Origin: Spirochaetaceae bacterium
GTDB taxonomy: Bacteria; Spirochaetota; Spirochaetia; Treponematales; Breznakiellaceae
Assembly: GCA_031275595.1 (NCBI GenBank)
Contig: JAISOO010000091.1
Location: 1 to 26,302 of the forward strand
Reading direction: 5' to 3'
DNA length: 26,302 nucleotides
The first letter of the stretch is position 1, and each line of letters starts with the position of its first letter. Below are positions 15,562 to 23,276 of this stretch, one piece after another. The position numbers were made by a program, and so were the translations under genes. Below the pieces are notes generated by a model that saw only the letters and a program-made list of their open reading frames with translations, searched no databases and had not been told where the DNA came from.

Positions 15562-16030
15562 ACAACCTCCGCTGCCGTATGTCGGCGGTGAGCAATACCC
15601 CTTCTACCAGCCGGATAGGATCCGTACAGCGGCACCGTATGCCGCTAAAGGCGGCGATTATATCGGTTTTAGAGGGCCGGGGGATCTTTTCCAACAGGGC
15701 TTCCACGGCCAGGATCTTTCCGGCGTCACAATACCCGCAGTTTTCAACCCCTGCCTGGGAAAAGCCCATGAGTATATCCTGATACTCATCGTTTTGGGAA
15801 AAACCCTCTATGGTTATAATCTCGCATCCCCGGATTCGAAAGGCCGGAATAAGACAGGAGGGTACCACGTTTCCATTAAAGATCACCGAACATGCCCCGC
15901 AAATTCCCGTGAGGCATCCGCATTTAGCCCCAAATAGCTTAAAGGTATCCCGAAGTATATTCAGAAGGCGGATATCCGCCTCGGTACGAATGGTCACGTC
16001 TTCACCGTTCAGGATAAATCCTATGGTCAT
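15545..16030 (-). CDS. Xanthine dehydrogenase-family [2Fe-2S] subunit
   Basis: The 161-residue protein has both iron-sulfur sites of the family. The plant-ferredoxin-like cluster uses C39, C44, C47 and C59 (GCLTGICGAC, then PSCL). The second cluster uses C98 and C101 (ENCGYC) and C133 and C135 (IRCRC). All eight cysteines are in place, so the electron-transfer role is probably intact. The usual Q-C-G-x-C-T-P-G at the pterin-proximal cluster reads N-C-G-Y-C-D-A-G, another departure from the norm in this enzyme. The start overlaps the stop of the molybdopterin subunit by four bases (ATGA). Confidence 0.92.
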   Translation of the reverse strand: MTIGFILNGEDVTIRTEADIRLLNILRDTFKLFGAKCGCLTGICGACSVIFNGNVVPSCLIPAFRIRGCEIITIEGFSQNDEYQDILMGFSQAGVENCGYCDAGKILAVEALLEKIPRPSKTDIIAAFSGIRCRCTDPIRLVEGVLLTADIRQRRLYGRSA

Positions 16031-18138
16031 ATCCAGGTCTCCTTCCCTTTAAGTTTCTTCGCCTCCCAAATATCTTTGGCGTCCAGGGGTATTTTTTCAA
16101 AATTATGATCCAAAGCCTGAGAAACGGCCTGGACATAGGCTGCGGGCACACAACTAAAGGGTATTTCTTCGATACCCTTGGGGGTAAGCACATCATTCCA
16201 TATAAAATCTATATGTATTGAAGGAATGTCCTGGAGTATGGGGATATTATATCCATGGATCTGTTCCAGGGGAATTACCCCTTCCTCATAATTTATATGT
16301 TCCCGGGATGCCCATCCCAGAGCTTGAATAATCGAATGCGTCAGGGACCTTCGGGCTTTTATTTCCGAGAGGATCCTCCCTCCGTCAACACCGAGCCAAG
16401 CCCCCCGGATTTTCGGGGTATATTCTATGGGGTCTATTTCTACTTCCACCACCGCCGCTCCCCAGCCTAAATGGGAGAGGGAATTATGATCCAGGATTTT
16501 TCCCTCCCAATTGGTAATATTTCCGGGATGATACCTACGGGTTACCGTAATCGGCAGGGGATCCCGAAACCGCTGTTTCCGTATGGCGGCGCAGGCCCGT
16601 TCTACCAGCCGGGTGATCACCGTGATATTCCTGGAGAGGGTGGCCGGTCCCGAATCGGGACTGGCGGTGGTATTATCGGAAACCACCCGGACCGCATCAG
16701 GTTCTACCGCCAGTAGTTCCGCGGCGGTATTTTGCCAAAGAAGGATATGTTCCCTATTGGAAGAAACCATACTGGTTTTTATTTCCAGAGACCCGTCCTT
16801 TTCCAGGGTTAATGCCACGGAACAGAGGCCCTTGTCGGCTCCGTTGTAAAGAAGCCCGCTTCCCTGATAAGCCGCGGCAATCCCTACACCCCGGAGGCGC
16901 TCGTTTTTGTCTACCGCTCCTTTTTCCCGGCGGTGGATACGAAGCAATTCATAGGAGGCCCATTTACGGTGATAATCACTCATATCCGCGGCGGTATCCA
17001 AGAGTTCGTTCAGGGGAACATATTCTCTGAGGGGCACCCCAATGCCCAAGAGCGTGTTTCGATAAAAAAAATGAGACTTCCGCCATTCCGCGGGATCCTG
17101 GCGTAAGGTATCGGCAATGTGGGAAACATGCCGTTCCATGGCAAAAAAGCCCTGGGATAATCCGAACCCCGCGAAGGGACCGCCCGGGGGGATATTGGTC
17201 TTCACCGCGGTTCCTTCTATCCTGAGATTGGCGATTTTATAGGACCCCAGTGCCCCCAGACAGATCCGATCCAGAATTTCATCAGTAAAAACCCCTTGGG
17301 CGCCCAGACAGGCGGTTACGTTGATCTCCGTTCCCAGGAGCTGCCCTTGTTCCCCCAGGGCGCTGCGGATCCGGATTTCGCTGCCGTTTCTTTTGGGGGT
17401 ATACTGAAAATCCTCTTCCCTGGTGAGGATGATTTTTACCGGTTTTTTGGTGAAATAGGACCCCAGGGCCGCATAACAGGCAACCAGGGAGGGATACCAA
17501 ATCTTTCCGTCCAAATGGATGCCGATACGGGAAGGATGGATCTCTATGTTATCCTGGGACAAGTTGAGTACCGAAACCACGGATCGTTTAACATGAAAGG
17601 GCCACTGGGTCGCGGTATGGATGATGATTTTTTCATTTCCGAATGTCGTGGGTTTATGATATTCCGCCACCGCGCCCTGGGGCTCCGCATACCAATGCTC
17701 CTGAATACCGGTCCGGTATATCCCGCCTACAACGACTTTTGCTTCTCTAAAGGCCTTTTCCGGGTCTCCCAGGGTGATATTCCGGGTCGCCGAAATAAAT
17801 TCGGGAGGAACCGCATAGGGGGAAAAAAACGGGGTGTCCTCTTCCACCGTTACCTTGCAAAGACCGGCAAATTCCTCAAGCTTGATCCGGTCCGGACCGA
17901 TAAGAAGCGCCACCGGTTCGCCGATATATGAAACCGTTTCCGACGCCAGAACCGGAACGGAAAAACCGTCCAACTGATTTTTTCCCGGAATATCCTCCGC
18001 CCTGATAGAAGTATAAGCGGTGGGTAACCGGGGGAATTCAATCCCCCTCAGCCTGCCCCGGGCGGCCGGTGAGCGGATAATTGCACCAAAGAGAGAACCC
18101 TTTAAAAAAATATCACTCACAAATAAGGATCTGTCCAT
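16027..18138 (-). CDS. Divergent molybdopterin-binding subunit, xanthine dehydrogenase family
   Basis: This 703-residue protein aligns with the large subunit of molybdenum hydroxylases: FVSDIFLKGSLFGAIIRSP at the start, IGEPVALLIG, EHWYAEPQGAVAEY (147-160), REEDF (240-244), and WLGVDGGRIL near 581. The usual N-terminus is about 15-20 residues longer. Family motifs that contact the cofactor or substrate are altered. The canonical GGGFGGK reads GIHLDGK (206-212). FRGFG reads FAGFG (322-326), so the substrate arginine is replaced by Ala. The G-Q-G loop reads SSNRE (459-463). KG(I/V)GEPP reads KGIEEIP (654-660). The catalytic Glu is still present as E658. Purine hydroxylation is possible but not proven. 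It follows the aminotransferase gene by 17 bases and lacks an obvious ribosome binding site. Confidence 0.85.
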   Translation of the reverse strand: MDRSLFVSDIFLKGSLFGAIIRSPAARGRLRGIEFPRLPTAYTSIRAEDIPGKNQLDGFSVPVLASETVSYIGEPVALLIGPDRIKLEEFAGLCKVTVEEDTPFFSPYAVPPEFISATRNITLGDPEKAFREAKVVVGGIYRTGIQEHWYAEPQGAVAEYHKPTTFGNEKIIIHTATQWPFHVKRSVVSVLNLSQDNIEIHPSRIGIHLDGKIWYPSLVACYAALGSYFTKKPVKIILTREEDFQYTPKRNGSEIRIRSALGEQGQLLGTEINVTACLGAQGVFTDEILDRICLGALGSYKIANLRIEGTAVKTNIPPGGPFAGFGLSQGFFAMERHVSHIADTLRQDPAEWRKSHFFYRNTLLGIGVPLREYVPLNELLDTAADMSDYHRKWASYELLRIHRREKGAVDKNERLRGVGIAAAYQGSGLLYNGADKGLCSVALTLEKDGSLEIKTSMVSSNREHILLWQNTAAELLAVEPDAVRVVSDNTTASPDSGPATLSRNITVITRLVERACAAIRKQRFRDPLPITVTRRYHPGNITNWEGKILDHNSLSHLGWGAAVVEVEIDPIEYTPKIRGAWLGVDGGRILSEIKARRSLTHSIIQALGWASREHINYEEGVIPLEQIHGYNIPILQDIPSIHIDFIWNDVLTPKGIEEIPFSCVPAAYVQAVSQALDHNFEKIPLDAKDIWEAKKLKGKETWI

Positions 18139-18155
18139 AGAATTCCGGGTCTGCT

Positions 18156-19442
18156 TTAGCCCATATCGGCTGTTTTTTTGACTGCCCTTATAACCCTTTC
18201 AACTTGTTTTTCTTCCATCCCCGGCCAAATAGGCAGGGAGATAACCCCTGTAAAGCTCTTGACGGATTCGGGGAAATCTTCCGCCTCCAGGGCATACCGC
18301 CGCTGATAATAGGGCATGATATGGAGGGGAATAAAGTGCACGGAAACGCCGATCCCCTGTTCCTGGAGTTTTTCAATAAAGTCCTCCCGGGTAAGCGAAA
18401 GCTCTTCCATGTTTAGCCGTAGCGGGTACAAATGCCGGGCATCTCCGGTCCCCGTCGGGGGAAGAAAAAAACGCCCGTCCCCGCCAAAAGCCTCGTCATA
18501 CCGGCGGGCAATGTCCTCGCGTTTTTTCAAGAGGAAAAGGGCCTTTTTGAGCTGCACCCGTCCCAGAGCCGCCAGGATATCGGGGATATTGTATTTAAAC
18601 CCCGCTTCAACCACTTCATAATACCAGGAAGCCTTTTTATCAGTATAACGATTCCAAACCGCCCGGTCTATTCCATGGCTGCGCATTATGGAGATTCGTT
18701 TCGCCAGGGTTTGGTCCCGGCTTACTACCATCCCCCCTTCACCGGTGGTAATGGTTTTTGTAGCGTAAAAAGAAAACACCCCCGCATCCCCCAGGGTTCC
18801 TGCAAAAGCATCTAAGGGGGCAGTTCCGGTTTCCGCCGGCGCACCCGGAATTCGGGAAGGAAAGGAGTGGGCCGCGTCTTCAATGACCCGGAACCCCCGG
18901 CCCTGGGCAATTTCCATGATCCTTTTCATATCGCAGGGAAGGCCGCCATAATGGACAGGAACCACCGCCGACACTTTTCCCCGGGGCCCGCGCCCCCCCC
19001 GTTGAGGATAGGCGGGAAGTCCCGCGTCCAGGCGGGACAGGGTCTTTTCCAGGGCGGCGGGATCCATGTGGAAAGAATCGGGGCTCACATCCACAAAGAC
19101 CGGTTCCGCCCCCAGGTACCGGGCCGCTTCGGCGGTGGCGGTAAAGGTATAGGACGGCAGGAGGACCAGATCCCCCGGGCCTGTACCGCAGGCTTCCAGG
19201 GCAAGGTGAAGGCCGCTGGTAGCGGAATTGACCGCCAGAGCCTGCAGGGGGGGAAGGCCCGGGGCACGGGTTGAATCGGCGGACTTTGCCTCCGGGCCAT
19301 CAAGAAAGGCGGCAAATTCCTTCTCAAAGGTCAAGGCTTCCATGCCGGTGGTAAGCCAGCCCGAACGGAGGACCCGGAGTACCGCTTCTTCCTCTTCTTT
19401 TCCCACATGGGGGCGGGCAAAGGGGATATATTCAAATTCCAT
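18156..19442 (-). CDS. DegT/DnrJ/EryC1/StrS-family sugar aminotransferase
   Basis: The protein belongs to the PLP-dependent aminotransferases that act on nucleotide-linked 4-keto sugars. The fold is recognised from FARPHVGKEEEEAVLRVLRSGWLTTG at the start, NSATSGLHLAL, the EDAAHS motif (near residue 190) and the PLP lysine in FSFYATKTITTGEGGM. At about 428 residues it is longer than usual (370-400), owing to inserts near residues 50-70, 147-157 and 198-214. It follows a 4,6-dehydratase, overlapping it by 11 bases. Together they would make a UDP-4-amino-4,6-dideoxy-N-acetylhexosamine like that in the bacillosamine (PglF/PglE) route. I chose the ATG at 19442; a TTG lies two codons earlier. Confidence 0.9.
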   Translation of the reverse strand: MEFEYIPFARPHVGKEEEEAVLRVLRSGWLTTGMEALTFEKEFAAFLDGPEAKSADSTRAPGLPPLQALAVNSATSGLHLALEACGTGPGDLVLLPSYTFTATAEAARYLGAEPVFVDVSPDSFHMDPAALEKTLSRLDAGLPAYPQRGGRGPRGKVSAVVPVHYGGLPCDMKRIMEIAQGRGFRVIEDAAHSFPSRIPGAPAETGTAPLDAFAGTLGDAGVFSFYATKTITTGEGGMVVSRDQTLAKRISIMRSHGIDRAVWNRYTDKKASWYYEVVEAGFKYNIPDILAALGRVQLKKALFLLKKREDIARRYDEAFGGDGRFFLPPTGTGDARHLYPLRLNMEELSLTREDFIEKLQEQGIGVSVHFIPLHIMPYYQRRYALEAEDFPESVKSFTGVISLPIWPGMEEKQVERVIRAVKKTADMG

Positions 19443-20928
19443 AGCCAACCGGTGTTTTCAGGGACGCCGCCTCCTTGAGGCTTGGAAAGGCTTCTCCCAA
19501 TATTTTGAAAAGGCTCTCGGCATTCCGGTATTGCCCGGGCTGGTTAGGATCAAACCGGCAGAGGGGTTTGAGTTTTTCTAAAAGCTCTTGAACATCCACA
19601 GGGGAAGGTCTATTCCGCTCCACCTTGAGGATCCGCTTAAATTCGGTAGCCGTTGGTGTTTCGTCCGCACTCCAGAGGCATTCGTCCAGCCGTTCCCCGG
19701 GGCGTAACCCCACATATTCGATCTTGATATCCCGTTCCGGCTCAAATCCGTAAAACCGGATCATCTGTTCAGCCATTTCCCGGATCCATACCGGTTCCCC
19801 CATATCCAAAAGGTAGAGGTTCCCGTTTACTCCCACCCCGCCCGCTTTCAGAACCAGGGAACAGGCCTCGGGGATGGTCATAAACCAGCGCCGCATATCC
19901 CGATGGGTCACCGTAACCGGTCCGCCCTTTTCGATTTGTTTTTGAAAGAGGGGCACGATGGATCCCCGGGAACCCAGGACATTTCCGAAGCGGACCACCA
20001 TAAAGTTAAGTTCCGAGGCTGCCGCCGCATTCAAGACAATCCCTTCACAGAGATTTTTGGAAACCCCGTAAATAGAAACAGGAGCCACCGCCTTGTCGGT
20101 GGTGATAAGGACAAACCGCTTAACCCCGTGTTTCCGGGCCCCCTGGACCAGGTTATCCGTACCGAAAACGTTATTTTCAATGGCCGCCACAGGGTTTTCT
20201 TCCATCATGGGGACATGCTTATAGGCGGCGGTATGGAAGATCACATCCGCTTTGAGCCTGCCCAGGATATACTCGATATACTCCCTATCCTTAAGATCCC
20301 CGATAACAGGCACCAGGGTGGCTTTTTCCCCCACCCCCTCATCCTGGAGGAGTCTGAGTTCCCGGTCTATCTGGTAGATTGAATTTTCCCCATGCCCCAA
20401 AAGGTAGAGCCGGGACGCTCCTCCGGAGAGGAGCTGCCGGCATAACTCACTACCAATGGAACCTCCCGCCCCGGTTACCAGGACCCGTTTTCCCCGGAGA
20501 TAGGAGAGGCTTTGTTTCAGGTTTACCGTTACCGGGGTACGGCCCAGGAGGTCCTGGGGATCGATGGAACGGGTTTGTATCAGGTGGGCATCCCCTTCGA
20601 TAATTTGAGATATCCCCGGCAGGATCCGGATGCGCTCAAACCCCGCCCGCTTAAGGATTCCGTAGAGTTCCTTGAGGTATTCCCGGGAGGCGCTGGGAAT
20701 GGCGATAATGGCTTCATCGGCGGGGTTCATTCTGAGAAGCCGGGCCACATCCCGAATTGGACCCAGTACCGGGATACCGTCGATTTTTCGGCCGATTTTT
20801 TCCGGATCATCGTCCAGAAAAGCCACCACTTCTCCAAAGATGGCCTTGGTCCTGATTTCATTTGCCAAAGTCTGTCCGGCAAATCCCGCGCCGATAATAT
20901 AAAGGCGTCCCGCTTTTATGGTATTCAT
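19432..20928 (-). CDS. capD: UDP-N-acetylglucosamine 4,6-dehydratase (CapD/PglF-type), soluble form
   Basis: The protein has two Rossmann domains. The N-terminal one (LYIIGAGFAGQT, residues 9-20) is the nucleotide-binding domain found after the membrane part of WbpM/PglF. The second (LVTGAGGSIGSELCRQ, about 150-165) is the SDR-type dehydratase. The four N-terminal membrane helices of full WbpM/PglF are absent. The catalytic region reads TTDKA (276-280) and YGVSK, with Tyr287 and Lys291. Large WbpM/CapD enzymes usually have Met at the Tyr position, so this keeps the SYK-type arrangement of FlaA1/PseB. I chose the ATG at 20928 (498 residues), one base after the NusG-like stop; a frame opening at 20994 would add 22 residues inside that gene. 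Confidence 0.9.
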   Translation of the reverse strand: MNTIKAGRLYIIGAGFAGQTLANEIRTKAIFGEVVAFLDDDPEKIGRKIDGIPVLGPIRDVARLLRMNPADEAIIAIPSASREYLKELYGILKRAGFERIRILPGISQIIEGDAHLIQTRSIDPQDLLGRTPVTVNLKQSLSYLRGKRVLVTGAGGSIGSELCRQLLSGGASRLYLLGHGENSIYQIDRELRLLQDEGVGEKATLVPVIGDLKDREYIEYILGRLKADVIFHTAAYKHVPMMEENPVAAIENNVFGTDNLVQGARKHGVKRFVLITTDKAVAPVSIYGVSKNLCEGIVLNAAAASELNFMVVRFGNVLGSRGSIVPLFQKQIEKGGPVTVTHRDMRRWFMTIPEACSLVLKAGGVGVNGNLYLLDMGEPVWIREMAEQMIRFYGFEPERDIKIEYVGLRPGERLDECLWSADETPTATEFKRILKVERNRPSPVDVQELLEKLKPLCRFDPNQPGQYRNAESLFKILGEAFPSLKEAASLKTPVGYGI

Positions 20929-20929
20929 A

Positions 20930-21493
20930 TCAATTGAACAAAGTTCTTTGTGGTCTCTTATTAATCGGTATTGCCGCTGGTTCCAGATATTCAAAGGCTA
21001 AATCAATGGCAAAGGATTCATGATAGAGATCCAGTTTGATCTTTGCCCTCCCTTTTCTTTTATCGACCTTTATGATGTTTCCCTCCAGTCCTTTTAACGG
21101 GCCGTCTATTACCACAATCCGGGAGTTTTCATCAAGATACACCCGGGATTTTCCCGCCACGGGACCGACCTTTTTGATAAAATGGAGGACAAGGTTAAGG
21201 TCTTCGTTTTCCAGGGCCAAAATATTCTGATTTGATTCCAAAAAACGGAAAAACCCGTCGGTTCTTCTGAAATACCATTGATAGTCGGTAATATTTTTAT
21301 TTTCCCTTAGTTCAATAAAAATATACCCCGGAAATATGCCCCGGGTGGTATGAGTCCAAACCCCCTTACGGCGTATATCCAGGGTCCGTTTGGGAAAGTA
21401 GATTTCCACCGGCAATTCGGGATAGAGGTTCTTAAAAAGTCTGATATACCGTTCCTCGGCTCTGGTCTTTATCTGAGCCGTATAATACTTCAT
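20930..21493 (-). CDS. NusG paralogue (LoaP/RfaH/UpxY-type antiterminator)
   Basis: The 187-residue protein has an N-terminal NGN domain (residues 1-108; MKYYTAQIKTRAEERYIRLF, FPGYIFIEL, YFRRTDGFFRFL) and a C-terminal KOW domain (about 123-150; SRIVVIDGPLKGLEGNIIKV). Housekeeping NusG sits beside secE and ribosomal genes, but this copy heads a polysaccharide operon, the arrangement of LoaP, UpxY and RfaH, which bind paused RNA polymerase and let it read long envelope or secondary-metabolite operons. It is probably the dedicated antiterminator of the genes that follow, which is an inference. No clear ribosome binding site precedes the ATG. An inverted repeat lies in its leader at 21522-21552. 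Confidence 0.88.
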   Translation of the reverse strand: MKYYTAQIKTRAEERYIRLFKNLYPELPVEIYFPKRTLDIRRKGVWTHTTRGIFPGYIFIELRENKNITDYQWYFRRTDGFFRFLESNQNILALENEDLNLVLHFIKKVGPVAGKSRVYLDENSRIVVIDGPLKGLEGNIIKVDKRKGRAKIKLDLYHESFAIDLAFEYLEPAAIPINKRPQRTLFN

Positions 21494-21611
21494 GAGAGGT
21501 TAATACCACAAAAAATCCCCTTCCGCAATATTAGGCGGCTGCCCATTGCGGATAGTTGAAACAATCCTATAGGAATCCTTTTTTTTGCCGATAGTAAAAA
21601 AGGAGGCTCCT
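21494..21611. other. Divergent leader region of the NusG-paralogue operon
   Basis: This 118-base gap separates the NusG paralogue (minus) from an exported-protein gene (plus). It contains the inverted repeat at 21522-21552 and a TCCTATAGGA palindrome at about 21565-21574. No strong promoter could be assigned on either strand; a weak plus-strand pair is TTGCGG / TATAGG with 16 bases between. Confidence 0.6.
21522..21552 (-). promoter_or_regulatory. Inverted repeat / leader hairpin before the NusG paralogue
   Basis: Perfect 8-base arms TCCGCAAT / ATTGCGGA enclose 15 bases, inside which GGC and GCC can add a short second stem around an AGCC loop. It sits about 29 bases upstream of the NusG-paralogue ATG. 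On the minus strand the hairpin is followed by GGGGA and then six T, which is not the spacing of a standard terminator. It could be an antiterminator recruitment site, an attenuator or a DNA operator. Confidence 0.55.
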
Positions 21612-22118
21612 ATGGGTTTTATAAAGCGGGGATATGTTCCTGCCTTGCTATTGTTTTTGTTGGCACCTCAGGTTTTCGCCGCTAATATTTCTTTTCTTGT
21701 CATAGAAACGGGGGTCCGGGAGGGGAGTCCGGTTAATGAATCCTCAAATCTCTGGGAAAACACCCTCCTGGATGTATTTTTTGATGCGGGGTATATCGTC
21801 AGTAACGCCCCCATGATGAGGCTGCCTGATTTCCAGGATAAAGAAATTCCCGACGAAGTCCGGGGAAATCTGGAAGATGCCGTCCAGGGAGGAGCCGATT
21901 TTTTTGTATTGGCCCTCCTGGACTATCAGGGGGCTGCTGCTGTTAATTCTCCAAAAATAAAACCGCAAGGAGTATCGTTGCGGCTTTTTAGCACGGATCC
22001 TTATAAATTTTTATATGAACAGTCGTATTCCGCTCTGACCCAATCCCCGGGCTATGATGAATTGGCCAATGCGAAACGTATTGTCCGAATGATAATATCC
22101 CATTTGGGAGATAGATGA
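21612..22118 (+). CDS. Exported protein of unknown function
   Basis: The 168-residue protein starts at the ATG at 21612, five bases after a strong GGAGG (21602-21606); an upstream TTG lacks such a site. A signal peptide (MGFIKRGYVPALLLFLLAPQVFA) ends in a good A-x-A cleavage site. The mature part, from ANISFLVIETGVREG to the C-terminal AKRIVRMIISHLGDR, looks like a single alpha/beta domain. A central segment, GADFFVLALLDYQG, loosely recalls the periplasmic LpoB/CsgG-like fold but is too short to prove it. It is followed after 43 bases by the SPOR-domain gene in the same direction. Confidence 0.8.
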   Translation: MGFIKRGYVPALLLFLLAPQVFAANISFLVIETGVREGSPVNESSNLWENTLLDVFFDAGYIVSNAPMMRLPDFQDKEIPDEVRGNLEDAVQGGADFFVLALLDYQGAAAVNSPKIKPQGVSLRLFSTDPYKFLYEQSYSALTQSPGYDELANAKRIVRMIISHLGDR

Positions 22119-22161
22119 GCCGGTTTTTTAAACTTGTTTTACGAGGAAGGGTAGGTAAAAT

Positions 22162-23232
22162 ATGAAAAAAATTCGTATGACGATAGGTGTCATGGTTGCT
22201 TCGGTTTTTTTTGTCAGCGCTTCCATATGGGAAGGAGCCGCCGTAGTCGCCCCGGGGAATGAACTGCCCCATGAGGGGTATTTTGTGGCTACCAATTCTT
22301 TCCCCCCCAATACGGTGGTATATATGACCAACCTTGACAGCGGAAAGACCGTCCAGGCCGTTATCACGGCTCCGCTCGATTCGCCGGTCCTTCTTGCCAT
22401 GCTTTCCCGGGATGCCGCCCAGGCCATGGGTATCCAGGATCAATCCATAACCAGGGTCAGGATAATCCGGCCCGGTGAATCGGCGATAGCTTCCCGTTTT
22501 GCCGAAGGCATATACCCCGAAGGAGCGGCGGCAATGAAGGGTCTGGAGCAAGATCAGGGGGTTTTCTTATTATCACCGGAAATTCAGGATAAGGCCGCCG
22601 ATGTCCCCATACCGGAGGAATTCGCCGCCGGAGCGTATTCCCGGTATGAAGATCTCCCCGACGCCGTGGTAAACGAGCCTCCACCGTCAGAATCCCCGGA
22701 AACCCTACCCCGGGCTCAGTATCCCACCGATCCCCTGGAAGGGTATGAGCTGTCTTTAATTCCCGCTGAAGAACGCCCTCCGGCGGAAATCGCCGGTTCC
22801 TGGCTGCTTCCCCCGGAAGCGGAAATAGCTGCCCTGGGTTCCTCCGTTTCCGAGCCCCCCGCTGAGGTGGAGATAGACCCCTCCCTGATTATACCCTCCT
22901 GGGAAGCTATGGAAACCGCCGCATCCCCGGTTCAGCAAACTTCCGCTCAGAGCGGAGAAGGGCTCTTTTTTTCCGTACCGGTGATTACTTCTCTGGAAAA
23001 AGGAAGATACTACCTCCAGTTACGGGCCTTCGGCCGGATCGAATTGGTAGAAGCGGAGTTATCAAGGATAGGAAAAAATTATCCCCTTGCCGTTCAACTG
23101 TCGGAGGGATCCAACGGCTCCGTATACCGTATCCTGTTAGGTCCGGTTAGTTTGGGGGAAAGCGGCGCCCTGCTGCAACGGTTTAAAAGCATCGGATACG
23201 GGGACGCCTTTATTCGACAGGGGATATATTAG
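22162..23232 (+). CDS. RlpA-like exported protein with degenerate double-psi barrel and C-terminal SPOR domain
   Basis: The 356-residue protein has a signal peptide (residues 1-26), an N-terminal region (about 28-105; PNTVVYMTNLDSGKTVQAVI, LSRDAAQAMGI) that aligns with the double-psi beta barrel of RlpA, a Pro/Glu-rich linker (about 165-265) and a C-terminal SPOR domain (about 283-356; YYLQLRAFGRIELVEAEL, YRILLGPVSLGESGALLQRF). RlpA is a lytic transglycosylase that cuts peptide-free glycan at the septum. Here the catalytic DRGPF segment is replaced by TAPLDSP, so the domain may bind rather than cleave. The SPOR domain should target denuded septal glycan. AGGAAGG precedes the ATG. Confidence 0.82.
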   Translation: MKKIRMTIGVMVASVFFVSASIWEGAAVVAPGNELPHEGYFVATNSFPPNTVVYMTNLDSGKTVQAVITAPLDSPVLLAMLSRDAAQAMGIQDQSITRVRIIRPGESAIASRFAEGIYPEGAAAMKGLEQDQGVFLLSPEIQDKAADVPIPEEFAAGAYSRYEDLPDAVVNEPPPSESPETLPRAQYPTDPLEGYELSLIPAEERPPAEIAGSWLLPPEAEIAALGSSVSEPPAEVEIDPSLIIPSWEAMETAASPVQQTSAQSGEGLFFSVPVITSLEKGRYYLQLRAFGRIELVEAELSRIGKNYPLAVQLSEGSNGSVYRILLGPVSLGESGALLQRFKSIGYGDAFIRQGIY

Positions 23233-23236
23233 CGGA

Positions 23237-23271
23237 GCCTTTCCCAAAACCCGGTTTGTTTCGGGAAAGGC
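23237..23271. terminator. Convergent hairpin between SPOR-protein gene and secA
   Basis: Perfect 9-base arms GCCTTTCCC / GGGAAAGGC enclose 17 bases that contain an inner AAAC/GTTT pair. It sits in the 44-base gap between two converging genes. No T-tract follows on either strand, so it may slow or block transcription without being a classical intrinsic terminator. Confidence 0.6.
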
Positions 23272-23276
23272 CTCCC

